Source: Musa acuminata AAA Group (taxonomy: Eukaryota; Streptophyta; Magnoliopsida; Zingiberales; Musaceae). Taken from it: 64,000 nucleotides of DNA. Under the pieces are notes generated by a model. That model saw only the letters and a list, made by a program, of their open reading frames with translations, was not told the DNA's origin and did not search any database. Location of the stretch: positions 18,763,501 to 18,827,500 of the forward strand of contig NC_088342.1 of NCBI RefSeq assembly GCF_036884655.1, written 5' to 3'. The translations under genes were made by a program, and so were the position numbers. This document shows, one piece after another, positions 10,591 to 23,278 of the stretch (within the stretch, counting starts at the first letter, position 1; every line of letters starts with the position of its first letter).

Positions 10591-12039
10591 ATTTCATGAG
10601 TTATTTTTAAATTAGTATATAAAATATAAAAAAAAACCCGGAGGGGATCATGCTTCTCTTTCTAGTGATTTAAAAAAAAATGATTATGACAATTGCATAT
10701 TTTATGATAAAGGAATAAAATGTTAGATTTAAATCCAATACTTATACATCTAATAAGATTAAACCTGTGTATGTTTTAAGTAGCAATAATGTATATCTTT
10801 ATGATTTTTGTATTGCTTTTTTATTTTGAATGATGATGCATGGCTTTTGTATGGAAGACTAGAGTATGAAATTAATCACAAAATTTGGAACTAAAAGAAC
10901 TTTAGCTACTTTTAATCTTATATGAATCAATCTACGTTACTTTCAATAAATTTCTCGAATAAAAAAAAAATGATTTTCATGATGATTTTGGATTTGACAA
11001 TTTGTTTTCTCATTTATCCAAACACTTGATTTATTTGACATGAGATGTATTTTATATGAATCACTTCATACTTCATTCTTATATGATTTTATGTTCGGAG
11101 AGAAGACTTATCTAAACAAATCTCAATTCTTGACATTAATGATTTGAGATTTATTTTATGTGAATCAAGATCTCTTATTGGATCTCCTATGATTCTATTC
11201 ACTATTTACTAAAGAGAATATCGTTTTCAGAATTTATGACTTAATATTTTTCTTACTATTTGATCTCATAATATTTTTTTTGATTATTTAAGAGTATATT
11301 TATTAAAATAAATTATGTCTTTTAGTATTTATATGATCTTTGATATTATCTTTCGTGACATGATTCTCACTGTGAATAATTCATTTATATTTATGGTTGT
11401 AAACTTTATGTTATGAGTAGAGCATTGATATAAAGGGAAATGAATTAGATAATTATATGATTCCTCTCTTCTTCTTTCTTATTTACAATGACAAAGGGAA
11501 GAAAGAAAATCTCTAGTATCTCAAGAGATTGATAAATCTATTTATATCATTTTGAATCTCTTGAAAGTAATTTTGATGATTTAATGATTTGAATTTAAAT
11601 GAGTTATTAATCTAATCATGATCTTATTTTCTCGGAAGTATAACTTGAGATTTTCTTTATATGAATCAAGATCGTTTACTATGATTCTTCTTTTCGCTAT
11701 TTGATTTATCCAAATGAATCATAATTTTTCTCTTGATTTTTTTCGATATTTGATTTACAACTTGAAAGTTATTTTAGTACTCTAGTGTATATCTCATCAC
11801 TAAATTAATTTTTTTGATATTCTTCATATGATGATTTGATTATTGTATTCTTTCCTTCTTTTTGACAATAACAAAGGGGGAGAAAATATTGCTAGCTTGC
11901 ATATTTCAAAGAGAAGAAAACTTACTAGTTTGCATGTTCTAAAATGATGTGAAATTTGCTAGCTTGCATGTTGTAAAATAATGTAAAATTTGCTAGCTTG
12001 CACATTTCAAAGAGAAGAAAACTTGCTAGCTTGTATGTT
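10591..12039 (+). other. Non-coding internal region of the gag-only element
   Basis: This is AT-rich, with many short poly-A and poly-T runs and no readable frame. From about 11880 it contains repeats built around TTTGCTAGCTTGCA(T/C), which resume after the solo LTR at 13240-13500. An equivalent stretch occurs in the element at 24137 (26640-28640). Confidence 0.6.
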
Positions 12040-12044
12040 CTAAA

Positions 12045-13234
12045 TGTTAGGATCAAGAGCGGCACTAAGAGGGGGGGGTGGTGAATTAGTGCAGTGAAAG
12101 GTTCTTCGATTTTGTAGAAAGTTCATCTCAATTCAAATCGTTTTGAAAATATGTTGAACTTAAAACTTTCGTAAGAATGTAAGGAGAAGCTCAAGGAGAT
12201 CTGTAGTAAAGTAAATTGCATAAAATGAAAAGCAAACTAGAATTTAGAGTGGTTCGATCAATGAGACCTACGTCCACTTCAGATTCCTCCTCCGTCGAGG
12301 TCACTGGTGTCCACTAAAGGCCTTCCTTCAATAGGCAAAGACCAACCATCTTTTACAGTGCTTTCTCTTTTTGTCGGGTTTAGGAGACAACCCTTACAAG
12401 TTTCACTACTCTTTCTTGGATAGTTATAAGGCTAAGAGAAGGAGGAGGCGAACTCTTCTCACTTTTACAACACTTTTCACACCCCAAACACTTAGAATTT
12501 TTCACACATATGATAGCACTTTGTTGCCCTTTCATATAGAAAAGGGTGGGATATTTATAGGCCCCAATGGCTTCAAAATTTGGAGCTAAAAAATTCAAAT
12601 CCTTGGATTTCGGGATGCTGGCGGTACCACCGCATGATAGAGCTCGGAGACCGAGCTCTGGTGGTACCACTGCTTGGACCACCTGGGAGACTAGGTCTCC
12701 CAGGCGGTGCCATCGCTGACCATGTTTTTAAGGGTGGAATGGGCTATTCAATCTGGCCCAATTCAGCCCTATTAAGGGCCCAATTGGCCCCTAGTTAAGT
12801 TAGTGGGATTACCTCCCAATCCTAACTTAATTTATAGACTAACTATAATAATTAAAATAATTGACAAAGTATTCTTGTTCTGGTACGTCAATTGATCTTC
12901 CGGAAAGCTTTCGGCGATCTTCTAATGAACTCTCAACAATATTCCGGCGGACTCCCGGCAAGCTCCCGGACGTTACGTTGATCTTCTTGGTGAGTTCCGA
13001 TAAGCTTCTTTAGCAAGCTCCTAGACTTCTCGATTAGTTTCGGTAGAACTTCCGACGAACGTCCGCACTTCCGACGAACTCTTGAACTTCCAACGAGATC
13101 TCGATCTTGACTCTGGCACAATACTTGCTTTATGTCTTATTACTATCGTAGTTAATCCTGCACACTTTTCTCAACATATAGATTAGTTAAAATAATTTAT
13201 AATTGATTTCATCATCAAAATCCAAGATTCAACA
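12045..13234 (-). repeat. Solo LTR with 5-bp target duplication
   Basis: This is an 1190-bp LTR of the SIRE/Maximus-related type in minus orientation (plus-strand ends TGTTAGGATC ... GATTCAACA). It is flanked by the direct repeat CTAAA at 12040-12044 and 13235-13239. The flanking GCTAGC-repeat DNA reads straight through when the LTR and one CTAAA are removed. There is no internal region, so it is the product of LTR-LTR recombination after insertion into the gag-only element. The LTR TATA box is at 12551-12560. Confidence 0.92.
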
Positions 13235-13811
13235 CTAAAATGATATGAAATTTGCTAGCTTGTATGTTGTAAAATGATGTAAAATTTGCTAAAATTGCTA
13301 GCTTGTTCATCTAAAAAAAGAAGCAAAGTTTGCTGGCTTGCACATTTCAAGAAGATGCAAAAACATACTATCTTGCACATCTTGAAAGATGCAAAAATTT
13401 GCTAACTTTCATATGCAAAAAACTTATTAGCTTGCATATTTAAAACTTGTTATCTTACTAGCTTGTATATCTAAAAACTTGCTAGTTGCACTTCTCCTTT
13501 CTGTTGATGACAAAAGGAGAGAATATATAATGATAATCATGCATATTATGCCTAAAATGATGATTTGAAATTATGTATGATGATTTAGAACCATGCATGT
13601 ACTGATGATTTTGAAAATATATATGATGAATTGGTATTATACATGCAATACTCATGATTTCGAATGATGTATGCAATGATGGGTGTAATGACTTGCTGCA
13701 AATAATTATTTTGATATGACATGTTGAGGTTCTATCAATATGACATATTTATAGGGGGGGTTTAGTTAAACTCTGTCATCAATTGGTTGTCATCATTAAA
13801 AAGGGGGAGAT

Positions 13812-13949
13812 TGTTGAATCTTAAATTTTGACGATGAAATCAATTGATAGATTTTATGATATAATCTACGTTTTGAGTGATACAGGACTAGCTTCGATCA
13901 TGAAGAGACAATTAAAGTAGGAAGAATAAATGTTGGTCTGGAGTGGACA
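13812..13949 (+). repeat. 3' LTR of the gag-only element, first piece
   Basis: It begins TGTTGAATCTTAAATTTTGACG directly after the polypurine tract and follows the first 138 bases of the LTR at 28658. It is then interrupted by minus-strand LTR DNA at 13950. Confidence 0.8.
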
Positions 13950-15865
13950 TGTTAGGATAAAGAACAACACTAAGGAGGGGGGGGGGGTGTTTGAATTAGT
14001 GCAGCGGATAAAAACGTCGTCGGTTCAAAAATCTTCGTTTCGATTAAACTCATTTTAGAAAGATATTAAACTTGAATGTGTTCGTAAGAGTGTAATGAGA
14101 AAGTAAAGCAAGTAAGGAAGTTTGTAGTAAGATAAATTGCACAAATAGAAATGCAAACCAGATTTTTATAGTGGTTCGGTCATTGTGACCTACATCCACT
14201 CCGTCGATTCCTCTTCCGTCGAGGCTACCGGCATCCACTAACGATCTTCCTTTAATGGGCGAAGATCAAATACTCTTTTACACTTTTTCTCCTTTTCACG
14301 GATTTAGGAGACAACCCTTACCACCTCTCTTTTTTAGACCTCACTTCTCCTTTTAGAAGAACTTTCTAAATATTAGGAAGAAGGGACTCTAAATCCTAAG
14401 AGAGTTTTTAATTTTTCTTTTCCTCTTTTTTAACTCAATTTCATGCTCAATTCTTGTATTCCATGTAGGAATAGTTGGGATATTTATAAACCTCAAATGA
14501 CTTCAAAATTGGAGCAAAAAAAGGTTTCATCCTGGGTTTCCCGAGTCCTGTTGGTACCACCACTTGTGCTGGGTGGTACCATCGCTTGCAGCACCAACAC
14601 TGGATGGTACCATCGTCCAGACTGACGATACCATTGCCTGACAGTCTCAAAGATTGAGTCTGGGCGGGACCACCGCCTGACATAGTCTTTGAGACTTTGC
14701 TACGATGGTGCTACCTGTTGGGTTACTATTTGGGCCTTTCACTTGGCCCAACATAGCTCAAACTTGGGCCTAGTTGACCACTAATTGAGTTGACCTAATT
14801 ATATTCTAAACCAACTTAATTAGACTCTAAACTAACTCGATCTAGATATAATCAATTACAAGCGAATCCTATGTTGTCCGGCATGTCATTGGTTCTTTCG
14901 GCGCTTCGTCCAATCTTTCGACGCATCGTCCTCTCCTTTGGCGTATTACCCAATCAGCATATTATCTTCTCGCAACATCTGATCTCCTTGGCATAATGTC
15001 CGGTTTTCTTGGCCCGATGCCCGAATTCACGGACTGAAGCCTTCTATCGACACGTCGACCGATCCTTCGGCCCGACGTATAATCTTCTGACATGTTTGCT
15101 CCGGCCCAACGTCCGATTCCTCTTGCTTAAATCAATTTATCTTTTCTGATCAAAGCTAGTCCTGCGTCACTTAAATGCACATTAGATGACAAACACATCA
15201 ATTAATTTTATCATCAAAATATGAGATTCAACAATCTTCCTCTTTTTGATGATGACAGCTAATTGATGACGAAGTTAACCTTAACTCCCCCTATCAATAT
15301 ACTATATTGATTGAACCTTGAATTCAAGTCAAAGTAAATTTCATCATGAATATCTGCAACACATTATATGCATATCATCAACATAACTTCTCCCCCTTTG
15401 TTATCAACAAAAAGGAGAAGTGCATCTAGCCAATTTTTTGAGATATAATTTCAAATCATTACAACATAATCTCAAGTTTTATCATCATGCAAGCTAGTAA
15501 TTTTTTTTGTAAAATTTTTTACACTTTTTGATATAGGCAAGATAGCAAGCTTTTTTGCATCTACTTGAAACATGCAACCTAGCATTTTTGTGTTTCTAGC
15601 AATTCTTTCTCCATGTAATTTGTAAGCTAGTAAATTTAGTAAGTTTTACATAATTTTGGAACATGCAAGCAAGCAAATTTTACACATGAAAATTGATAAA
15701 ATTTTTGTATCTTTTGAGATGAGTAAGCTTTTTGTTTCTCTTTATGATGTGCAAACTAGCAACTTTTTCCTTCTTCTTGAAGTATACAAGCTAGCAAACT
15801 TCCATTAAATGTGCAAGATAGCATGTTTTTCTCTTTTTTGCTTCCATTAAATGTGTCAAAAAATT
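13950..15865 (-). mobile_element. Truncated minus-strand LTR element (3' LTR plus adjoining internal DNA)
   Basis: 13950-15233 is a 1284-bp LTR in minus orientation (TGTTAGGATAAAG ... GATTCAACA). Bases 15234-15865 continue as the region just upstream of a 3' LTR: polypurine tract in reverse (ATCTTCCTCTTTTT), then reversed GCTAGC repeats. No gag, pol or second LTR is present, so the element is truncated at its right edge. GGACA is found at both edges but does not mark homologous sites of the target LTR. Confidence 0.7.
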
Positions 15866-16734
15866 GGACATCGAGCCGGATGATCGGTCGATATGTCAGC
15901 AGAAGGTTTTGTGCCATGAGTTCGGGCATCTGGCCTAGAAGAGCAGACATTACACAAAGGAGATCGAAGTTGTGGAGGTCAACATGCCGATTGGGTAAAA
16001 GGCCCCAAAAGAGAATGATGCACCGAAGGATTGGACGAAGCGCCGATGAACCAATGACATGCCGGACAACATGTAATTAATGGTTTGTAATAATTGTCTA
16101 GATCGAAATAGTTTTAAGTTGTAATTGAGTTGGAATTAGGTCAACTCAATTAGGGGGCCACTAGGCCTAAATCAGGGCTAAATTGGGCCTGTTGTTTGAC
16201 TCATTCAGTATCAATGCTGTAAGCAGTAGTAAATACCCCAGATATTTCTGCATGGTGCAACATGAAATTGAGTTGAAAATGAGAGAAAGAATCCTTGTGA
16301 AAAAAAGTTGTAAATCTCTCTTAGTATAGAATCACCTTTTAGAAGTTTTTCTAAAGGGAGAAGTGAGGTGTAAGTATAAAAGAGAGAAGTGTAAAGGTTC
16401 TCTCTTGAACCTATGAAAAGGAGAAAGAGTTGTAAGGGTAGTTGATCTTCGCCCGTTGAAAGAAGATCTGTAGTGGAAGCCGATAGCCTCGAGTGAAGAG
16501 AAATCGGAAGTGGATGTAGGTCACAACGATCGAACCACTATAAAATTGGTGTGCCTCCCTTTCTCTACTTGTTTACTTATTTTCTTACTGCTTTATCTGC
16601 TCAATACTACTCTTACAAACATTTTAAATTTAAACGTCTTTCTGATACAATTTCATCAAACAAAGTTTTGAATCGACGTGATTTTACGAAAGCACTAATT
16701 TACCGCACCTCTTAGTGTCGACTTGGTCCTAACA
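15866..16734 (+). repeat. 3' LTR of the gag-only element, second piece
   Basis: This resumes the plus-strand LTR (CATCGAGCCGGATGATCGGTCG) and ends ...CTTGGTCCTAACA at 16734. It is closely similar to 8555-9547. The usual GGTACC motif block is largely deleted, between about 16225 and 16230. Confidence 0.75.
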
Positions 16735-17994
16735 AAACTAATGCAGCTGCATATCACTATGATTTTCTTCTGAAAAATTTTGTTTGAAAATTTATTTATA
16801 TATTTTTTAATCAATATTTTGTCGAGGAATGTTGCCAAATAAAGCTTATCACATAAAATGAATGAATAGATCATACAACATACGAATTGTATTAGGGCTA
16901 TTATTTAAGAGGCCAACAAGCATCTTTATGACACCTTTTTGTCAAAAAGAAGGACAGTTAGAGTACAATAGTAGTTTTGAACATACCATAACCAATTTTA
17001 TTTTTGCAGTTTTAATTTTTGATAGAGCAAAAGATAATTACTAAAGTTACCTATAACTTTGTTAGAGTAGACACAGTGGTTTGATCGTCAGAGCCCTCGT
17101 AGCCTCTTATTATTTATATAAACTCCATCATTTATACAAGAATATTGCACAGATAGCGGATGACAACAATGTCAAAATATTGGAAGAGAATTTAAATAAA
17201 AAATCTTAATCCTAGTAAAATATATAAAAAAAGGAGGTGGTGTTAACCTCACCAAAGAAAAAGATCTGAATAGCGACCACAAGATCGTTTTGATTATATG
17301 TTAATAATTTTTTAAAAAAAAGATATTAAAACCATTTACTTCGATATTTGTTTGGCTTTAAGTTGAATACAACATCTTTAATATTAAAGTCGGAAACAAG
17401 CTTTTGGAGAATTTGGTAAAAAGTTGTAGAAATAATTTTAGAGATAAAAATAGAACCATACAAGATATCAACAATAGCAGGGGTAAGTAGATTCTGAAAG
17501 AATAATGTTACCACATCATGCATTAGCTCACTCTAAACAAGCTAGCTTTTCACATTTAGGACAGATACAATATTATTTTTGTTGCATCAAGTTATTCAAT
17601 GACATATAAAAATAAGTATTATTGAAATTACTTAAAGTAAGTCACAAATATCTAAATTTTCATCTTAAAGCAAATTCCTCTTCCCCCAATAACGATTGTA
17701 GCTTAGCCTTGAGATATTGCTGATTGATAGTGAAAGAAAGAAAAAATTGTGGTTGACGAGCTTGTGTGTCAATATCTTTAATTTGGTTTTGATCTCTTTC
17801 AGCTTTTGTATAAAGATAAATATAGGAGTGCAAAACCATCCACGTTGGTTTACAAGAAGAGTATCTCAAACTTCTTCAGCTATCTTATAAAAATTAGAAT
17901 AATTGGTTTAGTAATTAATGAATTTGAAGCTTATGTTGCATTTAGCAGGTTTGCGTATGCAGATAAAGAGCCATCAAACGATTAGAGATGTCTA
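16735..17994. other. Spacer between retroelements
   Basis: This is AT-rich DNA with only short frames, none with a recognisable domain. There is no trace of the missing AMT2 exons. It is possibly an old decayed transposon, but I could not classify it. Confidence 0.4.
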
Positions 17995-18592
17995 TGTTAG
18001 GCTGACAACTCACCGGATTCAGCCCATAGTGGGCTTGTACATCTGATAGCCCATATCTTCTCTTAATCTAACCCTAAATCATATTAGGGGGTGTGGGGGG
18101 CTGCGAAAAGAGGAGAAAAAACTACAGTAATGAAGAGAATATTGCAGCCACGTGATTTCAAAGACAAGGAGGAGAACAAGACAGAAAAATAAGAAAAGAA
18201 AAGAAAAGAATATAAGAACAATATAGTAAGACTGTTCTCAGTCATCCAGTAGTGTTTTCATCTCAGGTTAGATCAAATCTACAGTAAATTCTTACTGCGA
18301 TTATTTGGGAGAGAATTTAGATATTGTGCACAGTGACGTGATCCTTATATCTCAGTTATTCCCTTGTGATTATTACTATGGTTTAGGGCAAGAGATTGAG
18401 ATTTGTATATTCATTATTTTGATAGTGGATTATCTCTAGTTTGCCCCGTGATTTTTACCCTTCACTTTGAAGGGGTTTTTCATATAAATCTTGGTGTTCT
18501 ATTTGATTGTGATTCCATTTAATTTCGCTGTGTGTTATGGCCTGCTAGTATTTGTTCATATACAAAAGTTTATTTCGTTTTATATCCTATCA
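17995..18592 (+). repeat. LTR 1 of the Tork-type element (598 bp)
   Basis: It has TG...CA ends (TGTTAGGCTGACAACTC ... TATATCCTATCA) and is followed by a primer-binding site with mismatches (TTAGTATTAGAG). It aligns end to end with 22634-23231, with many substitutions, indicating an old insertion. Confidence 0.88.
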
Positions 18593-18639
18593 ATTAGTAT
18601 TAGAGTAGGGTTGTGGTGATTTAATTTTTGTGTTTGAAC

Positions 18640-19505
18640 ATGGAGGCCAGTAATGTTTCTCGCATGATTAGTTTGAATGGAAACAATTGGATGATATGAA
18701 AACCAAGAATGAAAGATCTCTTGTATTGTAAAGATTTGTATAAACCTTGTAGGGGGATAATGCAAAACTCATAACTATGATAAATGATGAGTGAAAGAGG
18801 TTAGATCGAAAAATAGTTGGGTTTATTCGACAGTGGCTTGATGATAGTGTCTTTCACCATGTTTCCACTGAAAGTTCTGCATATTCTCTTTGGAAAAAGT
18901 TGGAAGATCTCTATGAAAGAAAAACAACTGACAATAAAGCTTTTTTGATCAGAAAACTTGTGAACCTAAAATATAGAGAGGATGCTTCTATTGCTGAGCA
19001 TTTGAATGAAAGCAGAGTATCACTAACCAGTTATCCTCTATGAAAATATCTCTTAATGATGAGTTGCATGCATTGTTACTTCTCAGTTCATTACTAGAAA
19101 GTTGGGAGACATGAATGGTTTCCCTCAGTAACTTTATGCCAGATGGTGTTGTCACCATGAGTCAAGTAATAAGCAGTTTGTTGAATAAGGAGTTGAGAAG
19201 AAAGAATTTAGCAACATCTCAGAATGATTCACATGTATTTATCTCAGAGTACAGAGGAAGGTCAAAGTCTAGAAGCAGTTCACGCATAGTTAGAAGAATG
19301 TCAAGATCAAGAAAAGATATTATTTGCTATAACTATGCTAAGAAAAGACATTACAAGAATCAATGTAAGCAACCTAAGAAGAACAAGAAAAAAGAAAAAG
19401 AAGTGGAGTCTATAAAGTCAAAGAATAATACTACAATTAGTGCAGGGTGGTGATTATTTGATTTTGTCTCCTTCTAATGATATTTTTTCTTGTGTGTGTC
19501 AGGAT
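18640..19505 (+). pseudogene. Tork-type gag, copy 1
   Basis: It begins ATGGAGGCCAGTAATG 48 bp after the LTR. Readable blocks include YERKTTDNKAFLIRKL and, in the 19115-19453 frame, a Ser/Arg-rich stretch followed by a CCHC knuckle whose third and fourth positions are degraded (CYNYAKKRHYKNQC; the second Cys is a Tyr). Nonsense codons replace conserved tryptophans (ATATGAAAACC, GAGTGAAAGAGG). Confidence 0.75.
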
Positions 19506-20732
19506 CTTGAGTGAGTGATTAATATAGGTGCTTCCTATTATGCTACACTATGAAGGGAGTTTTTTACTACATACAGGTCTGAAAATTTTGGTATTATCAA
19601 GATGGGCAACTATGGCACGACATACATCATTGGCATGAGTGATATCCATTTAAAAACCAACCTTAGCTATAAGTTGGTGCTTAAGGATGTGAGGTATGTG
19701 GTTGACATGAGGTTGAATTTAATTTCAGTTGAAAGACTAGATGATGAAGACTATGATAGCAGATTTTACATTGGGTAATGGAAGCTTAGTAAGGGTTCTC
19801 TTATTGTGACGAGTGGAAAGAAATGTCACACTTTATACAGGTTGTAGGCTAAAACTTATGGTGAGTAGTTAAATGCTACAGAGAAATACTTTAGTATGGA
19901 GTTGTGGCATAGGCGATTGGGATACATGAGCGAGAAGGGGTTGCAAGCTTTTTCCAATAGAGAGATATTGTCAGACCTCAGAGGTGCACATCTGAACTCT
20001 TGTATTGATTGTTTGGCTGGTAAACAACATAGAGTTTTATTTGTTAGTCTTGTTTTATCTAGAAAAATGCATGCCTTATACCATGTTTATACAGATATAT
20101 GTGGTCCTTTGAGGACAAAAACTCCTAGTGGATCTATTATTATTTTTGGTATCAGTGGTGCACTTTATTTTATCACTTTTATAAATGATTTTTTCATAAA
20201 AGTTTGGGCCTATGCTATGAAGACTAAAGATCAGGTTATTAATATCTTCAAAGAATTTCATGCTAGAGTTGAAAGGGAGACAGAAAGACAATTGAAATGC
20301 ATAAGATCAGATAATGTTGGTGAGTATATAAGATTGTTTAATGATTATTGCAGATCATATGGCATCCAACATGAGATGACAGTTCCTGGTACACCTCAGT
20401 ATAATGCTATTGCAGAGAGGAGGAACCGCACTATCATGGAAAAGATTAGATGTATGCTTTCACAGGCCAAGCTACCCAAAAAGTTTTGGGATGAGGCATT
20501 GAGGACTGCAGTTGATGTGATCAACTTGTTACCATGTACAACCCTATATGGTGATGTTGTAGAGTGTGTATGGTCAGGGAAACATGTTTCCTACAAGCAT
20601 TTGAGAGTCTTTGGTTGTCATGCATTTGTACATGTTCCAGATAATGAGAGGTCCAAGTTAGATGGTAAGACTAAAGAATGTATTTTTCTTGGCTACTCGT
20701 ATGATCAGTTTGATTACAGGCGTTGGGATTAA
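19506..20732 (+). pseudogene. Tork-type protease remnant and integrase
   Basis: The protease motif survives as VINIGASYYAT near 19515 (Asp lost). The integrase frame 19896-20732 is open for 278 residues. It carries GAG-pre-integrase LWHRRLGYMSEKGLQ, CIDCLAGKQ, then the core with TDICGPL (first Asp), RSDNVGEY (second Asp) and AERRNRT (Glu), so the DDE triad is intact. It continues to FWDEALRTAVDVINLLP and the typical FGCHAFVHVP region. Confidence 0.85.
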
Positions 20733-20744
20733 GAAAAGCAGAAG

Positions 20745-22560
20745 GTGTTCAAAAGTAGAAATGTGGTCTTCTTTGAGGATCAAACCTTTGAAGATTTGAA
20801 AAAGAAAACACAAGCCAATACTTCTATAAAAGGATTAGCATATTGTGACCCAGTTACTCCTCCAGTATATCAAGGTGATGAGGGAGATGTGCAGGAAGAT
20901 AGTGTAGAACCTAATGTTGATCTACCTGTAGGAAATGTTGAGCAAGAAGTTAGAAAGCAGTTGAAAAGATCTTCTAGACAATGTCAACCTTCTAGAAGAT
21001 ACTCTACAGATGAGTATGTGATGCTTACTGATGCAGGTGAACCAAAGAATTATTAGGAAATAGTTGAAAGTGAGCAGAAAAAGAAATGGTTAGTTGCTAT
21101 GTAGGAAGAGATGGATGCTCTTTAGAAGAACCACATTTATAATCTGGTGTTACTACCAAATGGAATGAAGGCTTTAAAGAACAAGTGAGTTTTTAGTTTG
21201 AAGACTTAAGAATATTGTTCTCAATCAAAGTATAAAGCTAAATTGGTTGTGAAAGGTTTTGGTCAAAAGAAAGGTATTGACTTTGAATATATTTTTTCTC
21301 TTATAATTAAAATTTCTTCTATTTGTATTGCTCTTGGTATTGCTGTTAACTAGGACTTGGAGGTTGAGCAGTTAGATATTAAGACAATTTTCCTTCATGG
21401 TGATTTGGAGGGGAAAATTTATATGGAGCAACCAAAAGACATGAAAGCTAAAGGTAAAGAGAACTTTGTCTACAAGCTGAAGTAGAGCTTGTTTGGGCTA
21501 AAGTAAGCTCCAAGACAATGATATAGAAAGTTTGATTCATTTATGACAAAAAATTGATACAAAAGAATGGCTTTAGATCATTGTATGTACATCAAATGGT
21601 TTGGTGAGAATTTTTTTATTCTCTTACTTTATGTTGATGACATGGTTATTCTTGGAAAAGATATGTCTACAATTGATATGTTGAAGAAGATATTGAGTGA
21701 GTTTTTTGCAATGAAGACATGGGTCCAGCAAAGCAAATGCTGGGCATGCAGATTTCCCGTGACAGAAAAACCAAAAAGATTTAGTTGTCACAGGAGAAAT
21801 ACATCGACAAGGTATTGGAAAGGTTCAGTATGAGCAATGCAAAGCCAATTGGTTCTCCTCTTGCAGGTCACATCAAGTTGTGCTGAGAACAAAGTCCATC
21901 AAGTGATAAGGAGAAGGAGAAAATGCGAAAGGTTCCTTATGCTTCAGTAGTTGGAAGTTTAATGTATGCGATGGTATGTATAAGGCCAGACATCGCATAT
22001 GCAATTGGTGTTACTAGCATATTTCTTACAAATCCAAGCAAAGAGCACTGGGCAGTAGTGAAGTAGATTTTTAGATATCTCAAAGCAAGCTATAAGGTTT
22101 GTTTAAGCTTTGGAGGTGGACCACCTATGTTGATAGGTTACACAGATGCAGATATGGCAAGAGATAGATATGAGGACGTCCACTTCAGGTTATGTGCTTA
22201 CTTTTGTAGGGGAGTTGCGTCATGGCAATCTAGATTACGAAAGTGTATTGCTCTCTCCACCATAGAGGCAGAATATATTGCTGCTACAGAGGTATGTGAA
22301 GAAATGTTATGGATGAAAGAATTCTTACAAGAATTGGGGTTGAAATAGGAAAACTATGTAGTGAATTGTGACAGCCAGAGTGCCATCCATTTGTGTAAGA
22401 ACCCAACTTTTCATTCCAAGTCAAAGCATATAGATGTCAGATACCACTAGATTCGAAATATACTTGAAGAGAAGCAGTTACAGCTTCAAAAAATTTACAC
22501 AGATGATAACGGAGCAAACATATTGACAAATACTTTACCAAAAGAAAGACAGGAGATATG
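20745..22560 (+). pseudogene. Tork-type RT and RNase H, broken
   Basis: The RT YVDDM box lies in the 21567-21833 frame (LLLYVDDMVILGKD). RNase H is in 22127-22348 (YTDADMA, then CIALSTIEAEYIAATEV). The pieces are separated by TAG, TGA and TAA codons at sites where related proteins have Gln or Trp, for example 21102-21104 and 21123-21125. A frameshift after the YVDD box runs the frame out at 21833. Confidence 0.8.
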
Positions 22561-22621
22561 CCGATAGCTAGTCGACATGACTTCACATTGAGGAGTCATG
22601 AGACAACCTTCCTTATAGGCT

Positions 22622-22633
22622 GAAGGGGGAGGT
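22622..22633 (+). other. Polypurine tract before LTR 2
   Basis: GAAGGGGGAGGT directly precedes the TGTTGGGC start of the LTR, as expected for plus-strand DNA priming. Confidence 0.75.
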
Positions 22634-23231
22634 TGTTGGGCTGATAGCCCACCAGATTCAGCCCATAGTGGGCTTGTACAACCCACAGCCCATCTCCTCT
22701 CTTAACCTAATCCTAAATCATATTAGGAGGGTATGGGGGCTACGAAAAGAGGAGAAAAAACTATAGTAATGAGGAGAATATTATAGTCACATGATTCCGA
22801 AGATAAGGAGGAGAACAAGACAGAAAAATAAGAGAAAGAAAGGAAAGAAGACAAGGACAATGCAGTGAGACTATTCTCAATCATCCAGTAGTGTTTTCAT
22901 CTCAAGTTAGATTAAATCTATAGTAGATTTTTGCTGTGATTACTTAAGGGAGAATTTGGATATTGTGCATAGTGACATGATCCTTGGATCCCAGTTATTC
23001 TCTTATGATTATTGCTAGGATTTAGGGCAAGAGATTGAGATTTGTATATTTATTATTCTCATAATGGATTATCTCTAGTTTGCCTTGTGGTTTTTACCCT
23101 TCACTTTGGAGAGATTTTCCACGTAAATCTTAGTATTCTATTTGATTGTAATTCCATTTAATTCCGCTGCATGTTATGACCTACTAGTATTTGTTCATAT
23201 ATAAAAGTTTATTTCACTTTATATCCCATCA
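22634..23231 (+). repeat. LTR 2 of the Tork-type element (598 bp)
   Basis: It has the same length and ends as LTR 1. It is followed by a better-preserved primer-binding site (ACTAGTATCAGAGCAGG) and by gag DNA, so it serves as 3' LTR of the first copy and 5' LTR of the second. Confidence 0.88.
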
Positions 23232-23278
23232 ACTAGTATCAGAGCAGGATTGTGGTGATTTAACTTTTGTGTTTGAAC

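Larger units (their letters stand above)
8555..16734 (+). mobile_element. Gag-only SIRE/Maximus-related LTR element with nested insertions
   Basis: This is a plus-strand element. It has a 5' LTR lacking its first ~180 bases (8555-9547), a primer-binding site with one mismatch (GGTTAGTATTAGAGCC), decayed gag (about 9590-10590), about 2 kb of AT-rich non-coding DNA with GCTAGC repeats, a polypurine tract at 13798-13811 (AAAAAGGGGGAGAT), and a 3' LTR split into 13812-13949 and about 15866-16734. No protease, integrase or RT is detectable. A solo LTR (12045-13234) and a truncated minus-strand fragment (13950-15865) are inserted in it. With these removed the internal region is about 3.1 kb, matching the second gag-only element at 24137. 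Confidence 0.8.

Noticed and set aside
13945..15870. GGACA on both sides of the nested minus-strand fragment as a target duplication
   Set aside because: Comparison with the LTR at 24137 puts the two GGACA copies about 18 bp apart in the target, and the right edge of the fragment is not an LTR end, so they are not a true duplication.
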